Below are positions 7,800-16,120 of a stretch of DNA of 64,000 bases, one piece after another. Numbering within the stretch: the first letter of the stretch is position 1; each line of letters begins with the position of its first letter. The translations under genes and the position numbers were made by a program. The notes below the pieces were generated by a model. That model was not told the DNA's origin and ran no database searches. It saw only the letters and a program-made list of their open reading frames with translations. This stretch comes from Chloroflexi bacterium 54-19 (GTDB taxonomy: Bacteria > Chloroflexota > Chloroflexia > Chloroheliales > Chloroheliaceae), in NCBI GenBank assembly GCA_001898225.1, contig MKTJ01000058.1, positions 252,132-316,131 of the forward strand, read 5' to 3'.

Positions 7800-9542
7800 C
7801 TACACAGGCGCTGTCTGTAACTGCCAGAGCCGGTTGAAAAGCCCTTTCTCCTGCAAAAGGTGGGACTGGTCGCCCCGTTCGATGACCTGGCCTGACCGAA
7901 GCACCAGGATTTCCTCGAACCCGGCCAGGTCTACCAACCGGTGGGTAATCAGGATGGTCGAGCGGTCTTTCATCAGGCTGTGTAGGGCTTGCATAACCAG
8001 TTGTTCATTTTGCCGGTCCAGGTTGGCGGTCGGCTCATCCAGCACCAGGATAGGCGCGTTTTTGAGAATGGCGCGGGCAATCGAAAGACGCTGCCTCTCG
8101 CCGCCGCTCAGGGCCATGCCGAACTCCCCGACCGGGGTCGCGTAACCCTGGGGCAGCCCGGTGATAAAGTCGTGAATCTGGGCCTGCTGACAGGCGGCTT
8201 CGATAGCGGCCTGGTCGGCTTTGGGGTTGGCAATCGCCAGGTTCTCCCGGATGGTCGCGTTGAAAAGATGGGTACGCTGGCTGACCAGCCCGATAATATT
8301 ACGCACTTCCTCCGGTGGGATGGTTTTGAGGTCGCGCCCACCGAGCCGGATTTCGCCCCGTTCGTAATCCCAGAAACGCAATAACAGGTTTGCCAGGGTC
8401 GATTTCCCGGCCCCGCTTTCCCCGACCAGGGCGATAGATTGGCCGGGCCGCAGGCTAAAAGTCAGGTTTTGCAGGGCGTCGGGCTGGCCCGGTTCGTAGC
8501 TGAACGATATGTCTTTGACTTCGAGACTGTAGTCGCCGGTTTCGGTTGCGGCCTGGGTTGGCCCGGTCGCGGGTAAAGTCCTGACCGGTGGGGCCTTGTC
8601 CACGATTTCAAAGAGGCGGTCGGCGGCAACGAGGCTGATGGCAAGATACTGGAAGGCCTGGCCGAGCGGCAAGACCGCCTCGAAACTTGCCAGGGTCGCC
8701 AGGACGACGAGGGCGAGATAGACCGGGTCCATCTGGCCGTTGCGGACGATAGGAATCGCCAGCACCAGGATAGTCCAGGCCGCCACGTTGGTCAGCAGGC
8801 TGCCGAGCGAACCTTGCAGGGCGTTGATAGCGCCAAGGCGGACTTGCACCCTGACCAGTTCCCGGTTGAGTTTTTCAATACGGGCGTTCTGGCGGTCTTC
8901 CTGGCCGAAAGCGACCAGTTCGGCCATACCCTGGATGCCGTCAACCAGGCTGGCGTTCAGGTCGGACCGTAGCACGACCGAGCGAGCGGCCAGCCGTTTG
9001 CTCAAAAGATGGGTCAGCCAGGGCACGCCGACCCCGGCCAGAATATAGAATCCCAGGAAAGCGAAGGCGAAGACCGGGTTATACGCGCCGAGTAGCAGCC
9101 ACATGCCCAGTCCGGTGACGACCGCGACCAGGGGCGGGGCCAGCACCCGCAGGTAGAAATTTTGCAGGGTGTCGATGTCGGAAACGACCCGGCTTAAGAG
9201 GTCACCACTCCGGTAGCGTTCCAGGATGGCCGGGGCCAGCGGTTCGACGCCTCGGTAGAACCAGACCCGCAGTCTCGAAAGTAGCCGGAAGGTCACTTCG
9301 TGCGAGACGAGTCGTTCCAGGTAGCGAAAGACCCCGCGCGCAATCCCGAAAAAGCGTACCCCCACGATTGCCACGCCCAGGGCCGCCACCGAAGGGTGCA
9401 AGGCCGCCATCGAAATCAACCAGGCCGAGGTCGCCATCAGGCCGATGGCGCTGCCGATAGTCAGGAAGCCGACCAGGGTCGCCAGGACCATACCCCATTT
9501 GAGCGGCCAAGCCAGTTTTACCAGTCTGAAGAAAGTTTTCAT
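7800..9542 (-). CDS. cydC: CydC subunit of the thiol-reductant ABC exporter
   Basis: With CydD this forms the heterodimeric ABC exporter that moves glutathione/cysteine to the outside and is required for cytochrome bd assembly. It has an N-terminal six-helix membrane domain with the CydC hallmark run around MATSAWLISMAALHPSV and FRYLERLVSHEV. The ATPase domain has Walker A GESGAGKST, signature LSGGERQRL and Walker B ILVLDEPTANLD. Its ATG overlaps the cydD stop by 4 bases (ATGA), so the two are coupled. The 580 residues are the usual length. It is the last gene of the leftward cyd block. Confidence 0.93.
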   Translation of the reverse strand: MKTFFRLVKLAWPLKWGMVLATLVGFLTIGSAIGLMATSAWLISMAALHPSVAALGVAIVGVRFFGIARGVFRYLERLVSHEVTFRLLSRLRVWFYRGVEPLAPAILERYRSGDLLSRVVSDIDTLQNFYLRVLAPPLVAVVTGLGMWLLLGAYNPVFAFAFLGFYILAGVGVPWLTHLLSKRLAARSVVLRSDLNASLVDGIQGMAELVAFGQEDRQNARIEKLNRELVRVQVRLGAINALQGSLGSLLTNVAAWTILVLAIPIVRNGQMDPVYLALVVLATLASFEAVLPLGQAFQYLAISLVAADRLFEIVDKAPPVRTLPATGPTQAATETGDYSLEVKDISFSYEPGQPDALQNLTFSLRPGQSIALVGESGAGKSTLANLLLRFWDYERGEIRLGGRDLKTIPPEEVRNIIGLVSQRTHLFNATIRENLAIANPKADQAAIEAACQQAQIHDFITGLPQGYATPVGEFGMALSGGERQRLSIARAILKNAPILVLDEPTANLDRQNEQLVMQALHSLMKDRSTILITHRLVDLAGFEEILVLRSGQVIERGDQSHLLQEKGLFNRLWQLQTAPV

Positions 9543-11293
9543 GCCAGGGTCTGCTCCTTGACCGCGCTATCACCGGCCACGCGGCCTGCTTCCAGCCGGA
9601 TTACCCGGTCGGCCCGTTCCAGCAATGCGGCCCGGTGGGCTATCATCAGGACCGTCCGGCCCGCCATCAGTTTGTCCAGGGCGTCGAGGATGAGGGCTTC
9701 ATTTTCGAGGTCGAGGTTTGAAGTGGCCTCGTCCAGCACCAGCAGGGGCGCGTTGCGCATGAAGGCGCGGGCCAGGCTGAGCCGTTGAATCTGCCCACCG
9801 CTCAGACGTGCGCCGCGTTCTCCCAAAATCGTGGCGTAACCCTGGGGCAACCCGGCGATAAAGTCGTGGGCGTGGGCCTGTCGGGCGGCGGCGATAACCT
9901 CGGCCTCGGTGGCGTCAGGTTTGCCGAGCCGGATATTTTCCAGCACGCTATCGTTAAAAAGATAGGGGTTCTGGGGCACCCAGGCCACCAGTTCGCGCCA
10001 CGCTTTAGCGTCCATTTCTTCCAGGGGAAAGTTTCCTCCCTCCGTTTCCACCACGATTCGCCCGGCGGTAGGCCGGATAAACCGCAAAATAAGCTGGGCG
10101 ACGGTGCTTTTGCCCGCACCACTCGGCCCGGCCAGGGCAATTTTGACACCTCGTTCTATGGTGAAATCGACGTTTTCCAGGGCCGGACGCGGGCCGTCGG
10201 CGGTCGGGTAGGCGAAGGACACCCCTTCGAAACGCAAGCCGAGCGCGGCGGGCCGGGTCGGCGGAACAGTCTTTGGTTCAGCCGGTTTATCCGTTTCAGA
10301 ACCATCCGGCGTGGGAGTATCCAAAATTTCGAAGATGCGGCTGGCGGCGGCGATACCGGAGGTGCTGGCGTGGAAACGCTGCCCGACCGTCCGCAAGGGC
10401 TGGTAAAATTCGGGAGCCAGCAGCAGGACGAAAAAGGCCGACTGGAATTCAATCTGGCCGTAAAGAAGGCGCAGGCCGATTTCGACCGCCACAATCGCGG
10501 TGCTGATGGTGGCCCCGACTTCCATCACCAGGGCCGAGAGAAAGGCAATCCGCAGCACGCCCATAGTCCGCTGGCGATAGCGTTCGCTGACGCGGGCAAT
10601 CGTTTCTTCCTGGTGATGGCTCCGGCCAAAAAGTTTGAGGGTGGTTAAACCCTGAAGAACGTCGAGGAAGTGGGCGCTCATCTGGCTTAGAATGTTAAAT
10701 TGCTTCTGGCTCTTGGCCTGGGCCTGCAACCCGATTAAAATCATAAAGACCGGCAAAATCGGCATCGTGACCAGCAGGACAACGCCCGAAAGCACGTCCG
10801 CCGAGAAGACTGCCACGACCACGACCAGTGGCACCAGCATAGTCAGAAAGAACTGGGGCAGGTACTGGCTGTAGTAAGCGTCGAGGGCTTCGACCCCTTC
10901 CATGGCGGTATTGGTCAGTTCGCCGCTCCGCTCACCGCGCGTGTAGGCGGGACCGAGTTTGAGGATGTGTTTGAGAAGGGCCTCGCGCAGGGTCTTTTTG
11001 ACCAGCCCGGCGGCTTTGCTGGCCGAGGCGTCCCCAACCCAGTTCAGGACGGCCCGCCCGACGATAACCGCCAGCAGGGCCAACAACCAGCCCCAGCCAC
11101 CGCTCCCGTTTTTCAGGAAAATATCGTCAATTAACAGGCTCAGGTAGTGGGCCTGGACCACAATCAGGATGCTCAGCAGGCCCCCGGCGGCGACGGTGAT
11201 ACCTAGGAAAAGCCGGACTTTTCCGCCCTGCATAAACAAACGGCGGGTGACGGCGGATTTACTTTGACGGGCGGCAGTTTTTTGCTTCTTCAT
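9539..11293 (-). CDS. cydD: CydD subunit of the thiol-reductant ABC exporter
   Basis: This is the partner of CydC. A basic N-terminus is followed by a six-helix membrane domain (about 25-320) and an ATPase domain with Walker A GPSGAGKST, signature LSGGQIQRL and Walker B LLVLDEATSNLD. The length of 584 is normal. No good Shine-Dalgarno sequence is visible before the ATG. About 200 bp separate it from the small ORF upstream, and a TGTCATTCC hairpin lies in that gap. Cotranscription with cydAB is likely from order and direction but is not proved, because several hairpins lie between the genes. Confidence 0.92.
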   Translation of the reverse strand: MKKQKTAARQSKSAVTRRLFMQGGKVRLFLGITVAAGGLLSILIVVQAHYLSLLIDDIFLKNGSGGWGWLLALLAVIVGRAVLNWVGDASASKAAGLVKKTLREALLKHILKLGPAYTRGERSGELTNTAMEGVEALDAYYSQYLPQFFLTMLVPLVVVVAVFSADVLSGVVLLVTMPILPVFMILIGLQAQAKSQKQFNILSQMSAHFLDVLQGLTTLKLFGRSHHQEETIARVSERYRQRTMGVLRIAFLSALVMEVGATISTAIVAVEIGLRLLYGQIEFQSAFFVLLLAPEFYQPLRTVGQRFHASTSGIAAASRIFEILDTPTPDGSETDKPAEPKTVPPTRPAALGLRFEGVSFAYPTADGPRPALENVDFTIERGVKIALAGPSGAGKSTVAQLILRFIRPTAGRIVVETEGGNFPLEEMDAKAWRELVAWVPQNPYLFNDSVLENIRLGKPDATEAEVIAAARQAHAHDFIAGLPQGYATILGERGARLSGGQIQRLSLARAFMRNAPLLVLDEATSNLDLENEALILDALDKLMAGRTVLMIAHRAALLERADRVIRLEAGRVAGDSAVKEQTLA

Positions 11294-11438
11294 GCGCTAA
11301 GTGTTTCTTATGGCTATTCGAAATAATGACACCTGCAATTATTTCGTTTTTAGTTGTTCAGGAACCCAATTTAACTTCTTCCGGTAAAAAAAGAGCGTAT
11401 ACAGGTAAAATTCTGGTAAAAATAGCTCATATACAGTA

Positions 11439-11474
11439 ATGTCATTCCTTAACTTTGTACAAAAGGAATGACAT
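11439..11474. repeat. Perfect 12-bp inverted repeat with TGTCATTCC ends
   Basis: ATGTCATTCCTT and its exact complement are separated by 12 bases. It starts 16 bases past the stop of the 74-residue ORF, in the gap before cydD. The arms carry the same TGTCATTCC/GGAATGACA as the ends of the 228-bp element at 51426-51653, so it may be a minimal relic of that family. No T-tract follows on the minus strand. Confidence 0.6.
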
Positions 11475-11490
11475 CAGGGTCTTCTGGAGA

Positions 11491-11715
11491 TTATTCCCAT
11501 TCAACCGGTGGCAAATGGTTGTGCTGGCGGACGGTTTCGTAGGTGCGGGTCAGGTTTTCCAGGTTGTTGCGGTGGGACCATTCTTGCAGGGAGCGCGGCA
11601 AATCCTGTTTGAGACTTTCCGCCGCCTGGTTGTCCCCGCTCACCTCGACCATGTACATCCAGGCCAGGATTCTGGCTTCTTCATTTGATACTTCATAAGA
11701 AGCTCTTTTGGACAT
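11491..11715 (-). CDS. 74-residue protein inside the cyd gene block
   Basis: A small soluble protein, mostly helical by composition (MSKRASYEVSNEEARILAWM...), rich in Glu, Asn and Arg, with no membrane segment or cysteine motif. The ATG at 11715 is preferred over a GTG 15 bases upstream because GTGAGG acts as Shine-Dalgarno 9 bases before this ATG. It lies between cydB and cydD in the same direction, so a role linked to cytochrome bd or its exporter is possible, but I do not recognise the family. Confidence 0.65.
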   Translation of the reverse strand: MSKRASYEVSNEEARILAWMYMVEVSGDNQAAESLKQDLPRSLQEWSHRNNLENLTRTYETVRQHNHLPPVEWE

Positions 11716-11827
11716 TTTATTATACCTCACAAAATTTATATATTGGGTTTTAATTAATTCTTCAGCTTTTAATAAACTTATTTTTTAGATATTCAGTTCT
11801 TAAAATGGCGGTTTTGTAAATTTTGCC

Positions 11828-11859
11828 GGGTGGTCAGCGGCTTTCACCCCTGACCACCC
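11828..11859 (-). other. Hairpin just after cydB
   Basis: GGGTGGTCAG and CTGACCACCC are exact complements with a 12-base loop, beginning 25 bases past the cydB stop. On the minus strand it is followed by GGCAAAATTT rather than a T-tract. It is more likely a 3'-end stabiliser or weak attenuator than a full terminator. Confidence 0.5.
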
Positions 11860-11883
11860 CATTCTTAACGTTCAACGTTGTTT

Positions 11884-12894
11884 TTAGATATGCGCGGCGC
11901 TTTTCAGGCTGACCCGTTTGCGGAAGACCCAGTAGTTCCAGGCCTGGTAGCCGACTACCACCGGGATAAGGGTCAACGAGAACCAGGTCGAGATTTCCAG
12001 GCTCTTGGCCGTCGCGGCGGCGTTCGTGATGGTCAGGCTGTAGTCCGGGTTCAGGCTCGAGACCATCACGCGAGGGAACAGACCACCAAAGATAGCCAGG
12101 GCCAGACCGATGATAACCAGCCCGTTCAGAAGGAAGGCCCAACCGGTCCGCCCGGCCAGTAAGCTCGCTCCGCTCAGTACCAGGGCCACCACTGCGCCGA
12201 TACCCGCGCCCAGCGCCAGGGTCGAGCGGCTAAAGATGTCGGTCGCCAGAGCGGCATACACGCCCAACCCACCGGCCAACAGGGCGACAGGCAGCCAGAG
12301 GATTTTAGCGGCCCGCTCGGACCGCGCCCGGATAGCACCCTCGGTCTTGAGGCTGAGGAAGTTCGCGCCGTGCAGGAGGCAGATGCTCACCAGGGCGACC
12401 CCGCCCAGGAGCGAGAAGGGGCTGAACAGGTCGGCGAACCCGCCAATGTAGTGCTGGTTGGCGTCAATCGGCAAACCTTTGACCAGGTCGGTCAGAGCCA
12501 CACCCCAGATAAAAGCGGCGGCCAGGCTGCCCCCGGCAATCATCGCGTCCCAGAACTTCGTCCAGGCCGGGGCGGCGTGGCGGTTGCGGAACTCGAACCC
12601 GACCCCTCGCAAAATCAGGGCAACCAGCAAGGCGACCATTACGAGGTAAAAACTGCTGAACATCGTGGCGTACCAACCGGGGAAGGCGGCGAACATTGCC
12701 GCCCCGGAGACCAGCAACCAGACCTCGTTGCCGTCCCAGAATGGCCCGATGGCGCTGGTAGCGGTCCGGCGTTCCTCGGCGTTGCGACCCACCAGGGGCA
12801 TCAGCATTCCGACCCCGAAGTCGAAACCTTCCAGAAAGAGGAACCCGGTGAACAAGAAGGCGATAATCCCAAACCAGAGCGTATTTAAGTCCAT
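11884..12894 (-). CDS. cydB: Cytochrome bd quinol oxidase subunit II
   Basis: CydB is the second membrane subunit of the bd-type quinol oxidase, which reduces oxygen to water with high affinity. The start MDLNTLWFGIIAFLFTGFLF and the stretch EGFDFGVGMLMP are typical. The motif WDGNEVWLL, near residue 53, is characteristic, and about eight or nine helices follow over 336 residues. It lies 197 bp downstream of cydA. AAAGGA stands about 13 bases before the ATG, so the start is supported mainly by homology. The 7-bp heptad array at 12919-12949 is directly upstream. Confidence 0.95.
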   Translation of the reverse strand: MDLNTLWFGIIAFLFTGFLFLEGFDFGVGMLMPLVGRNAEERRTATSAIGPFWDGNEVWLLVSGAAMFAAFPGWYATMFSSFYLVMVALLVALILRGVGFEFRNRHAAPAWTKFWDAMIAGGSLAAAFIWGVALTDLVKGLPIDANQHYIGGFADLFSPFSLLGGVALVSICLLHGANFLSLKTEGAIRARSERAAKILWLPVALLAGGLGVYAALATDIFSRSTLALGAGIGAVVALVLSGASLLAGRTGWAFLLNGLVIIGLALAIFGGLFPRVMVSSLNPDYSLTITNAAATAKSLEISTWFSLTLIPVVVGYQAWNYWVFRKRVSLKSAAHI

Positions 12895-12918
12895 TTCTTT
12901 AATAATTCCTTTTAATTT

Positions 12919-12949
12919 AGTAGTCAGTAGCCGGTAGCCAGTAGTCAGT
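12919..12949. repeat. Heptad array in the cydA-cydB spacer
   Basis: Four 7-base units, AGTAGTC, AGTAGCC, GGTAGCC, AGTAGTC, run head to tail and end with a partial AGT. They resemble the short tandem heptad repeats known from cyanobacterial genomes. It is one of three such arrays in the window and is inverted relative to the array at 13057-13091. Confidence 0.7.
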
Positions 12950-13020
12950 TTTTTTAATCAGGGTGGTTTAGTAACCAGTTTTTTTATAATTTGTTTTAAT
13001 GTAATGTTTTTGTTTTGCAG

Positions 13021-13063
13021 GTCAGTGAGGTTTTAAGCAAGTATTTATTAAAACCCCACTGAC
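13021..13063 (-). other. 16-bp intercistronic hairpin between cydA and cydB
   Basis: The arms 13021-13036 and 13048-13063 pair over 16 bp with an 11-base loop. The only imperfect position is A-C on the plus strand but G-U in the minus-strand transcript, so the RNA made by the cyd operon pairs completely. It begins 29 bases after the cydA stop. It could protect the cydA 3' end or set the cydA:cydB ratio. Confidence 0.65.
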
Positions 13064-13091
13064 TTCTGACCACTGGCTACTGCCTACTTTC
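13057..13091. repeat. Heptad array adjoining the cydA stop codon
   Basis: Five 7-base units, CACTGAC, TTCTGAC, CACTGGC, TACTGCC and TACTTTC, run directly up to the cydA stop codon at 13092. They are the reverse complement type of the array at 12919-12949, so the two can pair in the transcript. Confidence 0.7.
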
Positions 13092-14492
13092 TTAGTAAGC
13101 CCCGACCAGCAATTTCTCGTCGCTTTCCTCGGCGGCCTCGGTGTGAGCGTCGAAATCGGCCACCCGGTTGCCGTTAGCGAACCTGGTCATCAGGAAGATG
13201 TCGGCGACAGCCAGCCCGATGTAGAGAACGGCGAAGATGCTCAGCGAGATTAACAGGTCGGTCGCCGTGAGATTGGGTGAAACAGCCTGCTCGGTTTTGA
13301 GGACCCCGTTCACGACCCAGGGCTGGCGGCCCATTTCCGCGATAATCCAGCCGCAGGTGTTCGAGATGTACGGCAGGAAGACCCCGAACGAAGCGATAAA
13401 GAGATACCAGCGGGTGGTAGCCAGGCGGCGTTTCCAGGCCAGGAACAGACCCAGGAAGGCCAGCAGCATCATCGCGCCCGCCGCGCCGGTCATTCCCCGG
13501 AAGGCGAAGAACAGGACGTTGACCGGGGGAGTGTAGTTGCCGGGACCGTACTTGGCCTCGGCTTCGGCCTGGAGTTCATCAATACCTTTAACTTCGTGGA
13601 AGGGGTCTTTGAAGGCCAGGATGCTCAGCACGAAAGGAATTTTCAGTTCGAACAAATTTTTATGGTTCTGTTCGTCGATGATGCTGATTAAGGACCAGCC
13701 CGCGCCGCTTTCGGTGTGCCACAGCCCTTCCATCGCGGCCAGTTTCATCGGGTTTTCCTTGGCGTCGAACTCGCCCTGCCGGTCACCGGCAGCCGCCGCG
13801 CCCAGGGTAGCGATAACGGCGACCAGGACGGCCAGGTTAATCGAGCGGCGAAAGAATTCGAAGTCGCCCCGTTTGCGGAAAAGGTTGAAGGCGCTCACAC
13901 CCAGGACAAAGAAGGAACCCATCACCAGCGCGCCCATCAGGACGTGCGGGAACTGCACCCAGACGTTCGAGTTGCCCAGCACCGCGCTGAAGTCGGAGAG
14001 TTCGGCCCGGCCATTGTTGATGGTGTAGCCTTCGGGGTGCTGCATAAACGAGTTGGCGACGATAATCCAGAAGGCCGACATCAAGGAACCGAAGACCACC
14101 AGCCACATACAGGCCAGGTGAACGTATTTGTTCAGCCTGTCCCAGCCGAAAATCCAGATGCCCAGGAAGGTGCTTTCCAGGAAGAAGGCCAACAGGGTCT
14201 CGATAGCGAGGGGAGTTCCAAAAATGTCTCCGACGAAGCGGGAGTATTCGGACCAGCTCATACCGAACTGGAACTCCTGCACGATGCCGGTGACGATACC
14301 AACGCCAGCGTTAATCAGAAAGAGGCGGCCCCAGAACTGCGCCATTTTCTTGTAAACTTCGTTTCCGGTCTTGACGTAGCGAGTTTCCATAACGGCGACC
14401 AGGAAGGAAAGACCGATGCTCAGTGGCACAAAGAAAAAGTGATAGATTGTGGTAAGTCCAAACTGCATTCGTGCCAGCATTACTGTGTCCAT
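13092..14492 (-). CDS. cydA: Cytochrome bd quinol oxidase subunit I
   Basis: CydA carries haems b558, b595 and d and the quinol site. Conserved landmarks are the N-terminal His in TTIYHFFFVPL (b595 ligand region), the His in FPHVLMGALVMGSF (b558) and the Met in FAFRGMTGAAG (b558). The GRQPWVV motif near residue 390 is also present. The Q loop is short, as in Bacillus-type enzymes, giving 466 residues. AGAGG lies 7 bases before the ATG. About 290 bp of control region with three GTGA-N6-TCAC boxes lies upstream. It is the first gene of the leftward cyd block. Confidence 0.96.
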   Translation of the reverse strand: MDTVMLARMQFGLTTIYHFFFVPLSIGLSFLVAVMETRYVKTGNEVYKKMAQFWGRLFLINAGVGIVTGIVQEFQFGMSWSEYSRFVGDIFGTPLAIETLLAFFLESTFLGIWIFGWDRLNKYVHLACMWLVVFGSLMSAFWIIVANSFMQHPEGYTINNGRAELSDFSAVLGNSNVWVQFPHVLMGALVMGSFFVLGVSAFNLFRKRGDFEFFRRSINLAVLVAVIATLGAAAAGDRQGEFDAKENPMKLAAMEGLWHTESGAGWSLISIIDEQNHKNLFELKIPFVLSILAFKDPFHEVKGIDELQAEAEAKYGPGNYTPPVNVLFFAFRGMTGAAGAMMLLAFLGLFLAWKRRLATTRWYLFIASFGVFLPYISNTCGWIIAEMGRQPWVVNGVLKTEQAVSPNLTATDLLISLSIFAVLYIGLAVADIFLMTRFANGNRVADFDAHTEAAEESDEKLLVGAY

Positions 14493-14657
14493 TGTTTGCC
14501 TCTTTACCTTTACTACTTTCGTTAATACTTTTGTACTTTAAATTCCGTAACTTTTTATATGTTTTATTTTTTGTAGCCCTGCGACTTTGCTTTACTGAGG
14601 ATAGTTTAGCGGGTTAAAAGCTCTCTAACATCGTTAGTGGTACATATCCGGGCAGAG

Positions 14658-14673
14658 TGTGAACTCAATCACG
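14658..14673. promoter_or_regulatory. Operator-like box A upstream of cydA
   Basis: TGTGA-ACTCAA-TCACG, centred 173 bp before the cydA ATG. The TGTGA-N6-TCACA form fits both CRP/FNR-family sites and Rex sites, and Rex is known to control cyd genes in Bacillus and Streptomyces. The element AACATCGTTAG, shared with the control region at 15.87 kb, lies 20 bp closer to the gene. Confidence 0.55.
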
Positions 14674-14690
14674 CCCCCGGCAGTCTTTCG

Positions 14691-14747
14691 CGTGACCCAT
14701 TTCACTTTTCAGGGCCTTTGGAGCTTGTGGTTGTGAAATGGGTCACG
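14691..14747. promoter_or_regulatory. Paired operator-like boxes B and C upstream of cydA
   Basis: GTGA-CCCATT-TCAC (14692-14705) and GTGA-AATGGG-TCAC (14733-14746) are each GTGA-N6-TCAC palindromes and are exact complements of each other, giving a 15-bp inverted repeat. Centres of boxes A, B and C are 33 and 41 bp apart, close to 3 and 4 helical turns, as expected for same-face binding. The repeat could also fold after the stop of the 299-residue gene at 14781, but there is no T-tract. Confidence 0.6.
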
Positions 14748-14780
14748 TTACCCTATGTAGGGCTACGTAGGACGTTAGAC

Positions 14781-15680
14781 CTAGAATTCCCGCAGCAGTT
14801 CGCGGACTTTGAAGGGCTGTTTGCTTTCGTAGGACTGCCAGGCGGGCATAATTTTTTCGACACACCATTTCCAGCGGTCTTCGTAGTTGCCCAGGTTGCC
14901 GCCCGGCACGCAGTCGCGGAAGGACTTCTGTTCTTCCGGTACCGGCGAGGCTATCAGCACCCCCAGCAATTCGTGGAGCTTGCTGACCAGCTTCCAGGCC
15001 TGCTGGTTTAGCATCCCATCGTAGAGGACCGGCTGGATGATTTCCTTCTGCTCGTACTTGAGAAGCAGGGTGTTACCGCTCCAGATGAGGTCTTCGTCGC
15101 TGGTCTGGTAGCCCTGGTCAATCATGCGCCAGGCCAGGTAAAGCTGGGGCTCGAGGCTGCCTTCTTCAAAAAGGGCGGTCATTTCGGCGAGGCCACCGTC
15201 GCGGTAGGCCAGGTGCTGCCAGTAGATGTCGTCGTAGATGGCTTTGTTGCCCCGGCCAATCATGTTGTAGGCCAGGTCCAGCCCTGACGACAGGAAATTC
15301 AGGCTGGCGGCGGCTTTCTCGCTCACCAGCAGGGCCGGGACGCGCAAGAGGTTCCCGGCGGCCAGCAGTTCCATTTTTTCACCGATCGAGGCCGAGGCGA
15401 AAGCGGCCAGGCCCGCCCATTTGAAGATTTCGGGATTTGCTAAATACAGTTCGGCGTAGGCTCTGTTGATGACTTTGTTGCGATTCAGGGCCAGCGCGCC
15501 GGGTTGGCTGGTAGCTTCTACCTCGGCGAGATTGGCCTGAGCCTGGGCAGTCCACCTGTTTTTGTGGACCGGGGTCTTCACAACGGTCAGTTTGGGGGTG
15601 TGACGGCGACTCTGGCTGGGGGCGACCAGTAAAGGGAGGGCCAGGGTAGCGGACAAGAGATTGAGTTTGAGACCGAACAT
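14781..15680 (-). CDS. Exported protein of unknown function upstream of cydA
   Basis: 299 residues. The N-terminus (MFGLKLNLLSATLALPLLVA) is a signal peptide with a likely cleavage near 20-25. The rest is soluble and helical, with NRNKVINRAYAELYLANPEI around 65-85 and two cysteines near the C-terminus (RDCVPGG, KWCVEK). The first motif loosely recalls DUF2515-type proteins, but I would not assign it. The gene has the same direction as cydA and its 5' region carries the same GTGA-N6-TCAC boxes and AACATCGTTAG element, so it is probably coregulated with the oxidase. Confidence 0.75.
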   Translation of the reverse strand: MFGLKLNLLSATLALPLLVAPSQSRRHTPKLTVVKTPVHKNRWTAQAQANLAEVEATSQPGALALNRNKVINRAYAELYLANPEIFKWAGLAAFASASIGEKMELLAAGNLLRVPALLVSEKAAASLNFLSSGLDLAYNMIGRGNKAIYDDIYWQHLAYRDGGLAEMTALFEEGSLEPQLYLAWRMIDQGYQTSDEDLIWSGNTLLLKYEQKEIIQPVLYDGMLNQQAWKLVSKLHELLGVLIASPVPEEQKSFRDCVPGGNLGNYEDRWKWCVEKIMPAWQSYESKQPFKVRELLREF

Positions 15681-15866
15681 TGCTTTAGCTCCTATAAATA
15701 AGTCGTTTTGAATAATTGCTTTTTTTATTTAGGTTTTATTAAATTTGTTAACCGTTTTTATTATGTTTGCCGGGTAATATGGTCCCGGCGGTGTTTTATT
15801 TTTGTATCAATCCGGGGTTAGCCCCGTGTGATTGATGCTTTAACTTTACCGGAGCAAGCGGTTTGC

Positions 15867-15953
15867 AACATCGTTAGAAAAACTTATGGCGTTGTGAGCC
15901 TTTTCACAGTGTATTTAGTACCCTGAGGCATATCTTGTGAGGCCGGTCACAAG
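15867..15953. promoter_or_regulatory. Operator-like boxes D and E upstream of the exported protein gene
   Basis: TGTGA-GCCTTT-TCACA (15893-15908) and CTTGTGA-GGCCGG... reading TGTGA-N6-TCACA (15936-15951, palindrome extended to 15934-15953) are the best matches in the window. Their centres are 43 bp apart, about four helical turns. AACATCGTTAG at 15867-15877 repeats exactly the 11-mer at 14627-14637 near cydA. They lie 220 and 263 bp before the leftward gene and may also serve the rightward hydrolase. This is the main content of the 552-bp spacer 15681-16232. Confidence 0.6.
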
Positions 15954-16114
15954 CTACATAGATGCGGGTTAACCATTTCACAGACCTGGTGTGATGGGCT
16001 TAACTAAGCTCAATAGAGGTGGGGAACAGGTTTGAAAGGGAAAATGTGGATTTGAAGTTTACAAAAACTTTACAAAGTTAACTAATATTTAATGTAGGGC
16101 AAAGGGTCCGCCTG

Positions 16115-16120
16115 TATAAT
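16115..16120 (+). promoter_or_regulatory. Likely -10 element for the serine hydrolase
   Basis: A perfect TATAAT lies 113 bp before the ATG at 16233. No good -35 hexamer is seen at 16-18 bp, so the promoter may need an activator. A CTCTC-TTA-GAGAG hairpin lies in the leader near 16159-16171. Confidence 0.4.
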
